DNA of 5,192 nt, from NCBI GenBank assembly GCA_049965455.1, contig JBMFWH010000073.1, positions 1 to 5,192 on the forward strand, in the 5' to 3' direction. The stretch is from JAVRLB01 sp049965455 (lineage in GTDB: Archaea; Thermoplasmatota; Thermoplasmata; Thermoplasmatales; ARK-15). Every line of letters begins with the position of its first letter. Positions within the stretch are counted from its first letter, which is position 1. Below the pieces are notes generated by a model. That model saw only the letters and a list, made by a program, of their open reading frames with translations. It was not told the origin of the DNA and ran no database searches. Position numbers and translations under genes: made by a program. Shown piece after piece: positions 1-5,192 of this stretch.

Positions 1-38
1 AGCAACCGCCATAAAGCCATGTAGAGAAAGCAGTCGGT

Positions 39-71
39 GAGCCGGATGCGGGAAACCCGCCAGTCCGGTTC
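39..71 (+). ncRNA. Group II intron domain V (catalytic hairpin)
   Basis: The lower stem pairs GAGCCGGA (39-46) with UCCGGUUC (64-71) and includes the conserved AGC triad at 40-42. A two-nucleotide bulge, AG (62-63), follows, with a U47/C61 mismatch next to it. The upper stem pairs GCGG (48-51) with CCGC (57-60) and is capped by GAAAC or, if G52 pairs with C56, by an AAA triloop. Domain V is usually 34 nt, so this one is a nucleotide shorter in the tip. It holds the metal-binding active site of the ribozyme. The pattern is very specific, so misidentification is unlikely. Confidence 0.88.
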
Positions 72-74
72 GAC

Positions 75-107
75 GAGTGGGTTCTGGGTAATGCCAGAAC
101 TCTACTC
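75..107 (+). ncRNA. Group II intron domain VI (branch-point hairpin)
   Basis: GAGU (75-78) faces ACUC (104-107), and GUUCUGG (81-87) pairs fully with CCAGAAC (94-100) around a 6-nt loop. The nucleotides between the two helices leave A104 as the likely bulged branch-point adenosine, 7 nt from the inferred 3' splice site at 110, the usual distance in bacterial and archaeal group II introns. A104 could alternatively pair with U78, so the branch site is a prediction. Confidence 0.75.
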
Positions 108-176
108 TATGGAAAATTTAGCTTATAAATTAAATCAATGGAGATTTGGCAGTGTCGTTTTCCAAAAAAACTGAGA

Positions 177-189
177 TAAAAATAAATAT
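177..189 (+). promoter_or_regulatory. Candidate archaeal TATA box for the GH15 gene
   Basis: An A/T-only run (TAAAAATAAATAT) is centred about 35 nt upstream of the ATG at 219. With the usual archaeal TATA-to-start distance of about 25 nt, transcription would begin near 208-212 and give a leader of about 10 nt. The region is generally AT-rich, so the exact box is uncertain. It lies between the intron end and the gene, so the gene probably does not depend on intron transcription. Confidence 0.4.
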
Positions 190-210
190 CATATTCTAAT
201 CTATGGCTAT

Positions 211-214
211 AGGT
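211..214 (+). promoter_or_regulatory. Weak ribosome binding site of the GH15 gene
   Basis: AGGT lies 4 nt upstream of the ATG at 219, a short and closely spaced Shine-Dalgarno-like match. It mildly supports this start codon. If the predicted TATA box is correct, the site would sit at the very 5' end of the mRNA. Confidence 0.35.
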
Positions 215-218
215 AAAA

Positions 219-2051
219 ATGGTCGGAAATGGTTTGATAACCTTCAATGACATATCATCAAACGGATATGCAAAGATACGTAATCACGGCATGATAGCGA
301 ACAATAGGACTGCTGCACTGGTAAGTTTAAATGGAACAATAGACTGGGCATGTTTACCAGATTTTGATTCACTACCCATTTTTAGTTCCATACTGGATAA
401 GGACAAAGGGGGATATTTTTCAATTGCCCCCACAGATACGGATGATATGCACGTGTATCAGTATTATGAGGAATATACTAACATACTGGTCACGGAATTC
501 ATAAAACGCAATCGCACGGTTTTAAAGGTCATTGATTTTATGCCTGCATCAGAATATTCTACAATATACTTTCCAGAGATACACCGTTTGATAGAAGCGC
601 CTGCAAGTGAAATAGAACTAGAAATCAGATTTAAACCAGTGTTCAATTATGGTAGAAATAAGCCTCTGATACTAAAAAATGAGAATGGATATTTATTCAG
701 GTCAGGTAAAGAAAATGCGGGAATTGTATCCGATCTGAAATTCGAAGAATATGATAGATTTGTGTCAAAGATAGTGACGCTGAAGAAGAATGATGCCAAA
801 TGGCTTGTAATGGTTTATGGTGAAAAAAACCTTCACAGGCTTAAAGATTATAAGTCCTATGACCGGCTCGAAGAAACGACGCTTTACTGGAAAAAATGGA
901 TAAATCAAGGTACTTACAACGGCGTTTATAGCAAATATGTCACCAGGTCAGCACTGGTGTTAAAGGCACTATTCTTTGAGCCTACTGGCATGGTTGTGGC
1001 AGCACCAACATCCAGTTTGCCAGAATCTTTAGGTGGAGAAAGAAACTGGGACTATAGATTTATGTGGATCAGGGATGCATCATATATTATAGAGTCTCTT
1101 TCGCTGCTAGGGTACAAAACTGAAGCTACAAAGTTTCTGTATGATTTTATTGACAGGGTAAGCGGTCAAAAAAAGCTCAGAACCATTTATTCAATTAAGA
1201 ATTCCAGGCAGCTAGATGAGGTGGAAATAGGGGAGTATGAAGGTTTTATGGGTTCAAAGCCGGTAAGGTTTGGAAACAAAGCATACAAACAATTACAGCT
1301 TGACCAGTATGGCGCAATAATAAATGCAATATATCACTTTCACAAGATAGGTGGACTGGTCAATGCCTATCTCTGGGATTTTATAATAGGGCTGTTGGAT
1401 GAGCTTACTGAAAAATGGAGTTCTCCAGATTCTTCCATATGGGAGTTCAGAACAAGAAAGGAGCACTATGTGTATTCAAAAGTTATGGCCTGGGTGGGAT
1501 TTGAAAGAGCTATAGAAATAGGCAAAGAACTGCAATACTCTGCCCCGTATGATAGATGGAAAGAAACTGCAGATAAAATAAAAGCTGACATACTGTTGAG
1601 AGGGTATAATGAGTCTATTAATTCTTTTGTGCAGTTTTATGACAGCAACGACGTGGATGGAGCGTTATTAAGACTTCCAATTCTTGGTTTTTTGCCAGTA
1701 ACGGATATTAGAATTAAAAATACTATCAAGAAAGTTGAAGAGGATTTAATGTTCGAACACTCATTCTTCAGAAGGTACAACAATGACGACGGATTGAGAG
1801 GAGTGGACAACATGTTTTTGTTGCTCTCTTTTTGGTATACTTCTGACCTGATATTAATGGGGGATGTGGAAAAAGCAAAAAGCGTATTTGAGGCCGTGCT
1901 TGAAAAAGCGAATCACATCGGGCTTTTTTCAGAGGAGGTTGACATTCAGACCGGTGAGCTGATGGGCAATTTTCCGCAGGCGTTAACGCACCTTGGAGTG
2001 ATAAGTGCAGCTTATCAGATAAACAAAGTTCTAAAAAACAGGTCTGAATAG
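219..2051 (+). CDS. GH15 family glucoamylase / trehalase
   Basis: A 610-residue glycoside hydrolase of family 15, full length for the bacterial/archaeal glucoamylase-trehalase group (about 600 aa). Residues 18-70 form the characteristic N-terminal segment (NHGMIANNRTAALVS, then GTIDWACLPDFDS). The (alpha/alpha)6 catalytic domain follows from about 235. It carries ERNWDYRFMWIRD at 274-286, GEYEGFMGSKPVRFGN at 338-353, SSIWEF at 405-410 with E409 as likely general acid, SKVMAWV at 420-426, and FSEEVD at 570-575 with E572 as likely general base, then GNFPQALTH. No signal peptide or membrane segment is visible, so it should be cytoplasmic. Family members release glucose from alpha-glucans, and close relatives characterised in Thermoplasma hydrolyse trehalose at acidic pH; a trehalase role here is inferred from context. 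The start at 219 is preferred because the next in-frame ATG (291) would cut into the conserved N-terminal motif. It lies 35 nt upstream of the aldolase gene. Confidence 0.93.
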   Translation: MVGNGLITFNDISSNGYAKIRNHGMIANNRTAALVSLNGTIDWACLPDFDSLPIFSSILDKDKGGYFSIAPTDTDDMHVYQYYEEYTNILVTEFIKRNRTVLKVIDFMPASEYSTIYFPEIHRLIEAPASEIELEIRFKPVFNYGRNKPLILKNENGYLFRSGKENAGIVSDLKFEEYDRFVSKIVTLKKNDAKWLVMVYGEKNLHRLKDYKSYDRLEETTLYWKKWINQGTYNGVYSKYVTRSALVLKALFFEPTGMVVAAPTSSLPESLGGERNWDYRFMWIRDASYIIESLSLLGYKTEATKFLYDFIDRVSGQKKLRTIYSIKNSRQLDEVEIGEYEGFMGSKPVRFGNKAYKQLQLDQYGAIINAIYHFHKIGGLVNAYLWDFIIGLLDELTEKWSSPDSSIWEFRTRKEHYVYSKVMAWVGFERAIEIGKELQYSAPYDRWKETADKIKADILLRGYNESINSFVQFYDSNDVDGALLRLPILGFLPVTDIRIKNTIKKVEEDLMFEHSFFRRYNNDDGLRGVDNMFLLLSFWYTSDLILMGDVEKAKSVFEAVLEKANHIGLFSEEVDIQTGELMGNFPQALTHLGVISAAYQINKVLKNRSE

Positions 2052-2056
2052 TAACA

Positions 2057-2064
2057 TATAAAAA
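2057..2064 (+). promoter_or_regulatory. TATA box of the aldolase-HAD-glycosyltransferase operon
   Basis: TATAAAAA is centred about 27 nt upstream of the A of the ATG at 2087, exactly where an archaeal TATA box belongs if transcription starts at the start codon. No well-spaced Shine-Dalgarno sequence is present: the purine run GGATGAGG (2065-2072) ends 14 nt before the ATG. This predicts a leaderless mRNA for the aldolase and gives the downstream genes a promoter separate from that of the GH15 gene. The box begins just 5 nt after the GH15 stop codon. Confidence 0.6.
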
Positions 2065-2086
2065 GGATGAGGCATATTGTAACTTT

Positions 2087-2950
2087 ATGAAATATAACGG
2101 GATAGTAACTCCGATGATTACTCCATTCAATCGCAATGGAGAGGTTGATTATAACAGCATAGACATATTAGTAAAATTTCTTAAGTCCATAGGCGTATCT
2201 GGCGTATTTTCATCAAGCTCTACAGGCCTGTTTCCTTTTCTCAGCCTCGAGGAGAGGAAAAGAATGCTTGAACAGATCTTAAAAAATTCAGGTACTATGA
2301 AAATATTTGCAGGAATAGGTGCTGCGGATACTGACAGTGTGATAGAGCTTGCAAAGCATGCAAAGGATGTTGGTGCAGATGCAGTAGTGTTGATGCCATC
2401 TTACTACATTAAATCAGATCAGGAATGGATAGTTAATCATTTTGAAAAAGTTTTAACAAAAGTAGACATTGATTTTATGATTTACAATATACCCCAGTTC
2501 ACAGGAAGTACTGTAGAAATAAAAACTATTGAATATTTAAAATCTAATTTCTCCCAAGTTTCTGGGATAAAAGACAGCGCTGGAGATATGCGCTATTTTT
2601 CAAAATTAATGCGTTTTAAAGATTCTAATTTTTCTGTGTTTCAGGGACAGGACGACCTGATGTTGATGTCACTAACGCTTGGCGCTGATGGCGGTGTTTG
2701 TGGCACCACGAACTTCTTTAATGACGTGGTATCTTTATACGATTATTACAGGGCAGGAGAACACGAAAAAGCCAGAAAAGTGCAGGTAGAAAAGGTAAAC
2801 AATATAATGGAGAAACTCTCTTTATCTAATTTTCCGGCATTGTACTATTATGCATTTTACAGCAAGTTCAAGATTGAAGGCGGTTATCGCGATCCAATGG
2901 TCAAACCTTCCATAGAGTCATCAGAGAAGGTCTTAAAATGGTTTGAATGA
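2087..2950 (+). CDS. 2-keto-3-deoxygluconate aldolase-like (DHDPS/NAL superfamily)
   Basis: A 287-residue class I aldolase of the dihydrodipicolinate synthase / N-acetylneuraminate lyase superfamily, a TIM barrel of normal length (about 290 aa). The N-terminus NGIVTPMITPF (4-14) is typical. The Schiff-base lysine is K162 in GIKDSAGD, and the catalytic tyrosine is Y133 in YNIP. The family GTTG motif is present as SSTG at 44-47, followed by LFPF as in archaeal KDG aldolases. The arginine that DHDPS places after YNxP (for example YNVPSRTG) is absent here (YNIPQFTG), which argues against lysine biosynthesis. The likely reaction is cleavage of 2-keto-3-deoxygluconate, possibly also the galactonate or phosphorylated form, to pyruvate and glyceraldehyde in the Entner-Doudoroff route. 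It is the first gene of a tight three-gene run and is probably translated from a leaderless mRNA. The superfamily assignment is firm; the substrate is inferred. Confidence 0.88.
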   Translation: MKYNGIVTPMITPFNRNGEVDYNSIDILVKFLKSIGVSGVFSSSSTGLFPFLSLEERKRMLEQILKNSGTMKIFAGIGAADTDSVIELAKHAKDVGADAVVLMPSYYIKSDQEWIVNHFEKVLTKVDIDFMIYNIPQFTGSTVEIKTIEYLKSNFSQVSGIKDSAGDMRYFSKLMRFKDSNFSVFQGQDDLMLMSLTLGADGGVCGTTNFFNDVVSLYDYYRAGEHEKARKVQVEKVNNIMEKLSLSNFPALYYYAFYSKFKIEGGYRDPMVKPSIESSEKVLKWFE

Positions 2951-2951
2951 G

Positions 2952-3629
2952 ATGTCTAAAATTAACTATAGCAAGCTGAATTTGATCGTTTTAGACTATG
3001 ATCGAACAGTAACTGATATGGATCTGAATTTTGATCAAAAAATCCTGGAGCCGGTATCAAAATTACGGGAAATAGGAGTCAAGATTGCAATAGTGACGGG
3101 CAGGGAGTGGAGCAGTATGGCAAAATTGAAAGGTTTTTTTGATGCAATAGCATACGAAAATGGGGCATTGATATACGCAAACGAGAGAAAGTATAAATAT
3201 TACAGCGTGAAAAATGATGAAATAAGAGAGTTATTGTTAAGTCATGGTGTAAAATATACTGCTGGGGAGGTAATTATTTCAATATCCATGTTGGATTTTG
3301 AACGGCATAAAACCATGCTTGAAAAATACAAGAATGTAGAATACATTAAAAATATTGGCAGCGTAATGATCTTGCCAGAAGGAATAAATAAAGGTTCTGC
3401 ACTTCAAAAACTATTAATGCTCTTGAATTTGAATGAGAATTATAGTGTGGCAATAGGTGACGGTGAAAATGATACTGAAATGTTCAAGCAGGCTAGATAT
3501 AAGGTATGTTTAGAAAATTCAGTGCAAGTGTTGAAGGATATTTCAGATTTATGTATAGATAAGAAAGCATCTGAAGGAGTATTTGAGTTTTTAAAAACTG
3601 TATTATCTGAAAGAGGTGTTTCTAAATGA
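2952..3629 (+). CDS. HAD superfamily (Cof/IIB type) sugar-phosphatase-like hydrolase
   Basis: A haloacid dehalogenase-type phosphatase with all four motifs (numbered from the ATG at 2952): DYDRT with nucleophile D15 and acid/base D17, VTGR with T49, K147 in INKGSAL, and GDGEND with Mg-binding D170 and D174. A small C2-type cap lies between motifs II and III, about residues 72-142, matching archaeal phosphoglycolate phosphatase-like proteins and the sucrose- and trehalose-phosphate phosphatases. The length of 225 aa is normal. The ATG at 2952 is chosen because it starts one nucleotide after the aldolase stop and shortly before the first beta strand; an in-frame TTG at 2943 would add three residues and overlap the aldolase gene. 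Translation is probably coupled to the aldolase. The gene overlaps the following glycosyltransferase gene by 4 nt, suggesting it dephosphorylates that enzyme's product. Phosphoglycolate or another small phosphate remains an alternative substrate. Confidence 0.85.
   Translation: MSKINYSKLNLIVLDYDRTVTDMDLNFDQKILEPVSKLREIGVKIAIVTGREWSSMAKLKGFFDAIAYENGALIYANERKYKYYSVKNDEIRELLLSHGVKYTAGEVIISISMLDFERHKTMLEKYKNVEYIKNIGSVMILPEGINKGSALQKLLMLLNLNENYSVAIGDGENDTEMFKQARYKVCLENSVQVLKDISDLCIDKKASEGVFEFLKTVLSERGVSK
3613..3618 (+). promoter_or_regulatory. Shine-Dalgarno site of the glycosyltransferase gene
   Basis: GAGGTG lies inside the end of the HAD gene, 7 nt upstream of the ATG at 3626. It is the clearest ribosome binding site in the window and supports independent reinitiation at the ATGA overlap. 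It contrasts with the apparently leaderless first gene of the operon. Confidence 0.7.
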
Positions 3630-4963
3630 ATATTGGAATTGTGTCTCAGACGCCATTGTTAAGATTTAGTGAAACTTTTGATAATGAACCCATAGTTAAA
3701 TTGTCAGAGCTGGACAGGGAGAAATACAATTACACGATCGGTGGAGTAAGCATAATGGTAAATAACCTGATCAGGAAAATGCAAAATGAAAAGTTTGCAA
3801 AAAAAGTTTTCTGGTTTGCATTGAACCCTAATGCACCAGAGAGAATAATGGTTAGGGATAATCTGGAGCTCTATAACATAAGACAGCAATCGAAAATGAT
3901 GAAGGCTTATACGGGATTTAAGGAGATATTGTGGAACAACATTCATGGGCTCAAGCATGAAAAGTTTAGCATTGATGAGTATCTGGGATTTATAAATTAT
4001 AACTGGCTGGTTACTAAAGGCATCCTGGAATTGAAAGAAGAGATAGACTTACTGATGATCCATGACTTCCAGCAGCTGATGGTAGGGTCTCTCATAGGAC
4101 CTGCAAAACCGGCAGTGTTGCGGTGGCATATACCATTCATACCAGAAAATTTCACAGCTCAGATTCAAAAATTCATAATCAATGGGTTAGAGGGATTTGA
4201 TACAATAATAGTAAGTACAAAACGGGATCTTGAAGGGCTTATTAGAGCTGGGTATAGGGGCGTGGCTTATCAGATTTACCCGAACATTGACCCTGAAAAA
4301 TGGCCAAGAGCATCCTATAGAACAGCGGTGAGTTTTGGAGAATCTTACGGCATAAAAGAAGATGACTTTATGGTGTTAAACGTTGCAAGAATGGATCCCA
4401 TGAAATCGCAGGACGTGTTAATAAAGGCTGTAGCATTGTTAAAGAAATCGATACCTAACCTCAAGCTGATGCTTGTTGGAAACGGCAGCTTCACAAGCAG
4501 CTCTAATGGATTGGGCTCTAGCAAGGGAGACCTGCAAAAGCAATCTTTGAAAACGCTTGTTAAAAAATTGGAGCTTGAGAACAGAGTTATATTTACTGGA
4601 TACCTTCCAGATGATGTGCTTTCTAAAGCTTATGAACGCTCAAACCTATTTGTTTTACCATCAATCATAGAAGGATTTGGATTGAGTACAGTGGAAGCAT
4701 GGATCTATGACAAGGTGACCATAGTTAGCAAAGGTGCAGGGGTTTCCGAACTAATAACTGATGGATTGAATGGATATAAGTTCAATTCTGGTAGATATAA
4801 AGAACTTTCGGGCCTTATATACAGAGTATACAAAGAAGAGAGAGCGAGCAAAGAGATCGGAAAAAATGCACATCGCATGGCCAAGCAGTGTTATTTATCC
4901 AACGTCTACAAGCAAACAGAACGCGTTTTGAAAATTACTCTGGAGAATTTCAGACATATGTAG
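3626..4963 (+). CDS. GT4-type GT-B glycosyltransferase, possibly a disaccharide (trehalose/trehalose-P) synthase
   Basis: A 445-residue retaining glycosyltransferase with two Rossmann-like domains. The N-terminal domain has the first strand NIGIVSQ, a glycine loop GGVS at 39-42, MIHDFQQLMVG (144-154) and RWHIPF (166-171). The C-terminal domain has NVARMDPMK (252-260, likely donor-phosphate contacts R255 and K260), LMLVGNG (281-287), VIFTGYLP (321-328) and EGFGLSTVE (349-357), the E-x7-E motif of GT4. The IHD...HIPF pattern and the PNIDPEKW / RMDPMK segments recall trehalose-6-phosphate synthases and TreT-type trehalose synthases more than lipopolysaccharide or cell-wall transferases. It is cytoplasmic, with no membrane segment. 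The start is supported by a good ribosome binding site and a 4-nt overlap with the HAD gene. Coupling with a phosphatase and a GH15 gene suggests synthesis of a soluble glucoside through a phosphorylated intermediate. The fold is certain; donor and acceptor are unknown, and glucosylglycerate, sucrose or a glycolipid are alternatives. Confidence 0.87.
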   Translation: MNIGIVSQTPLLRFSETFDNEPIVKLSELDREKYNYTIGGVSIMVNNLIRKMQNEKFAKKVFWFALNPNAPERIMVRDNLELYNIRQQSKMMKAYTGFKEILWNNIHGLKHEKFSIDEYLGFINYNWLVTKGILELKEEIDLLMIHDFQQLMVGSLIGPAKPAVLRWHIPFIPENFTAQIQKFIINGLEGFDTIIVSTKRDLEGLIRAGYRGVAYQIYPNIDPEKWPRASYRTAVSFGESYGIKEDDFMVLNVARMDPMKSQDVLIKAVALLKKSIPNLKLMLVGNGSFTSSSNGLGSSKGDLQKQSLKTLVKKLELENRVIFTGYLPDDVLSKAYERSNLFVLPSIIEGFGLSTVEAWIYDKVTIVSKGAGVSELITDGLNGYKFNSGRYKELSGLIYRVYKEERASKEIGKNAHRMAKQCYLSNVYKQTERVLKITLENFRHM

Positions 4964-5117
4964 ATTTGAACATCTCCATAGGTGCATGGAAAGAAAATGA
5001 CAGCAGGCATATAGTCGTATAATGTGTAACTGGTCACGATTATGAAGTGGCGATCTAAAAGAAAGTGCCTTTAATACAATATATTTCTAATGTATAATTA
5101 TTACAAAATAAAATATC
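4964..5117. other. Convergent intergenic region
   Basis: 154 bp between the 3' ends of two genes facing each other. No supported gene is seen; all frames are broken by stops. A small perfect 5-bp hairpin (TCCAT 4975-4979 with ATGGA 4986-4990) follows the glycosyltransferase stop but lacks a T-run, so it is not a convincing terminator. From about 5070 to the minus-strand stop the sequence is strongly AT-rich. Confidence 0.5.
5105..5114 (-). terminator. Candidate T-rich archaeal terminator of the minus-strand gene
   Basis: Read on the minus strand, ATTTTATTTT occurs just 3 nt after the stop codon of the truncated minus-strand gene. Archaeal intrinsic termination can occur on such oligo-T tracts without a hairpin. 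The surrounding AT-richness makes the call weak. Confidence 0.3.
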
Positions 5118-5192
5118 CTAAATTCCCGTACTTTTAGGCACTATGATCCCGAACTTCTCAAATATCTCTTTCTGTTCTTTTGTTAATTCTTG
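5118..5192 (-). CDS. C-terminal tail of an unidentified minus-strand protein (partial)
   Basis: The last 24 codons of a gene that enters from the right edge and ends in TAG at 5118-5120. The peptide contains LTKEQKEIFEKFGIIVPK: an amphipathic, lysine/glutamate-rich helix, then a short hydrophobic end. It is in frame to the window edge, has protein-like composition, and is followed by a T-rich tract, all of which favour a real gene. The style (xLTxEQKxIFxxFGIxVP near the end) resembles the tails of some archaeal IS transposases, but 24 residues are too few to assign a family. It converges on the glycosyltransferase gene and is not part of that operon. Confidence 0.5.
   Translation of the reverse strand, partial: QELTKEQKEIFEKFGIIVPKSTGI

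Larger units (their letters stand above)
1..110 (+). mobile_element. Group II intron, 3' end (partial)
   Basis: This is the 3' terminal part of a group II self-splicing intron (retroelement). It contains a 33-nt domain V hairpin at 39-71, followed directly by a domain VI hairpin (about 75-107) and a typical 3' end, CUACUCUAU, ending near 110. Base composition supports foreign origin: about 56% G+C here against clearly AT-rich flanking DNA. Domains I-IV and any intron-encoded reverse transcriptase would lie to the left, outside the window. Short frames in positions 1-38 hit stops at once, as expected for the region between the reverse transcriptase stop and domain V. The exact 3' splice site (110/111) is inferred from the usual AY ending. 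Whether the intron is intact or a fragment cannot be judged here. Confidence 0.85.

Noticed and set aside
111..163. GGAAAA (111-116) and TTTTCC (158-163) as a flanking inverted repeat of a mobile element
   Set aside because: Six AT-biased bases are too few, group II introns have no terminal inverted repeats, and no second element boundary is evident.
464..646. 60-codon minus-strand open frame
   Set aside because: It lies wholly antisense to the well-conserved GH15 gene, has no recognisable motif, and is explained as a shadow frame.
1768..2136. 122-codon minus-strand open frame spanning the GH15 end, the intergenic gap and the aldolase start
   Set aside because: It overlaps two confidently assigned genes and the operon promoter, has an unnatural Cys/Pro/His-rich composition, and no domain is visible.
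2943..2951. TTG start that would extend the HAD protein by three residues
   Set aside because: An in-frame ATG at 2952, directly after the aldolase stop, is the simpler start, and the extra residues add nothing conserved.
3704..3958. 84-codon minus-strand open frame
   Set aside because: It is antisense to the N-terminal domain of the glycosyltransferase, and no promoter or family resemblance was seen.
4975..4990. Hairpin TCCAT/ATGGA after the glycosyltransferase as an intrinsic terminator
   Set aside because: The stem is only 5 bp and no T-run follows it on the plus strand.
1..5192. CRISPR array, tRNA or rRNA genes, toxin-antitoxin or defence system
   Set aside because: No regularly spaced direct repeats, no tRNA-like cloverleaf and no rRNA-like segment were found, and every sizeable plus-strand gene has a metabolic assignment.

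Overview
The window looks like a piece of an archaeal chromosome, most plausibly from a Thermoplasmatales-like or related acidophilic lineage. This placement is an inference from four things: an AT-rich coding region, archaeal-style TATA boxes, a KDG-aldolase-type enzyme with a start codon placed as in leaderless transcripts, and a cytoplasmic GH15 enzyme of the glucoamylase/trehalase type. No rRNA or other marker gene is present, so it is not certain.

Layout. Positions 1-110 are GC-rich (about 56%) and form the 3' end of a group II intron, with a recognisable domain V (39-71) and a domain VI with a candidate branch-point A. The rest of the intron lies outside the window. After a 108-bp gap with a probable promoter come four plus-strand genes: a GH15 glucoamylase/trehalase (219-2051); a DHDPS/NAL-superfamily aldolase, probably 2-keto-3-deoxygluconate aldolase (2087-2950); a HAD-IIB sugar-phosphatase-like protein (2952-3629); and a GT4-type glycosyltransferase (3626-4963). 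The last three are tightly packed (1-nt gap, then a 4-nt ATGA overlap) and are probably one transcript driven by a TATA box at 2057-2064. The right end is a convergent intergenic stretch followed by the C-terminal tail of a minus-strand gene (5118-5192) that runs off the window.

How the genes may work together (inference). The glycosyltransferase and HAD phosphatase look like a two-step disaccharide route: glycosyl transfer to a phosphorylated acceptor, then dephosphorylation, as in trehalose-6-phosphate synthase/phosphatase. The GH15 enzyme could hydrolyse the same disaccharide to glucose. KDG aldolase is the cleavage step of the non-phosphorylative Entner-Doudoroff pathway, which consumes glucose in acidophilic archaea. 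The cluster therefore reads as a possible synthesis, hydrolysis and catabolism module for trehalose or a similar glucoside. The glycosyltransferase is the least conventional member: its middle region carries an HD...HIPF pattern reminiscent of GT20 trehalose-6-phosphate synthases, while its C-terminal half has the GT4 E-x7-E motif. No clearly new defence or mobile system is visible.
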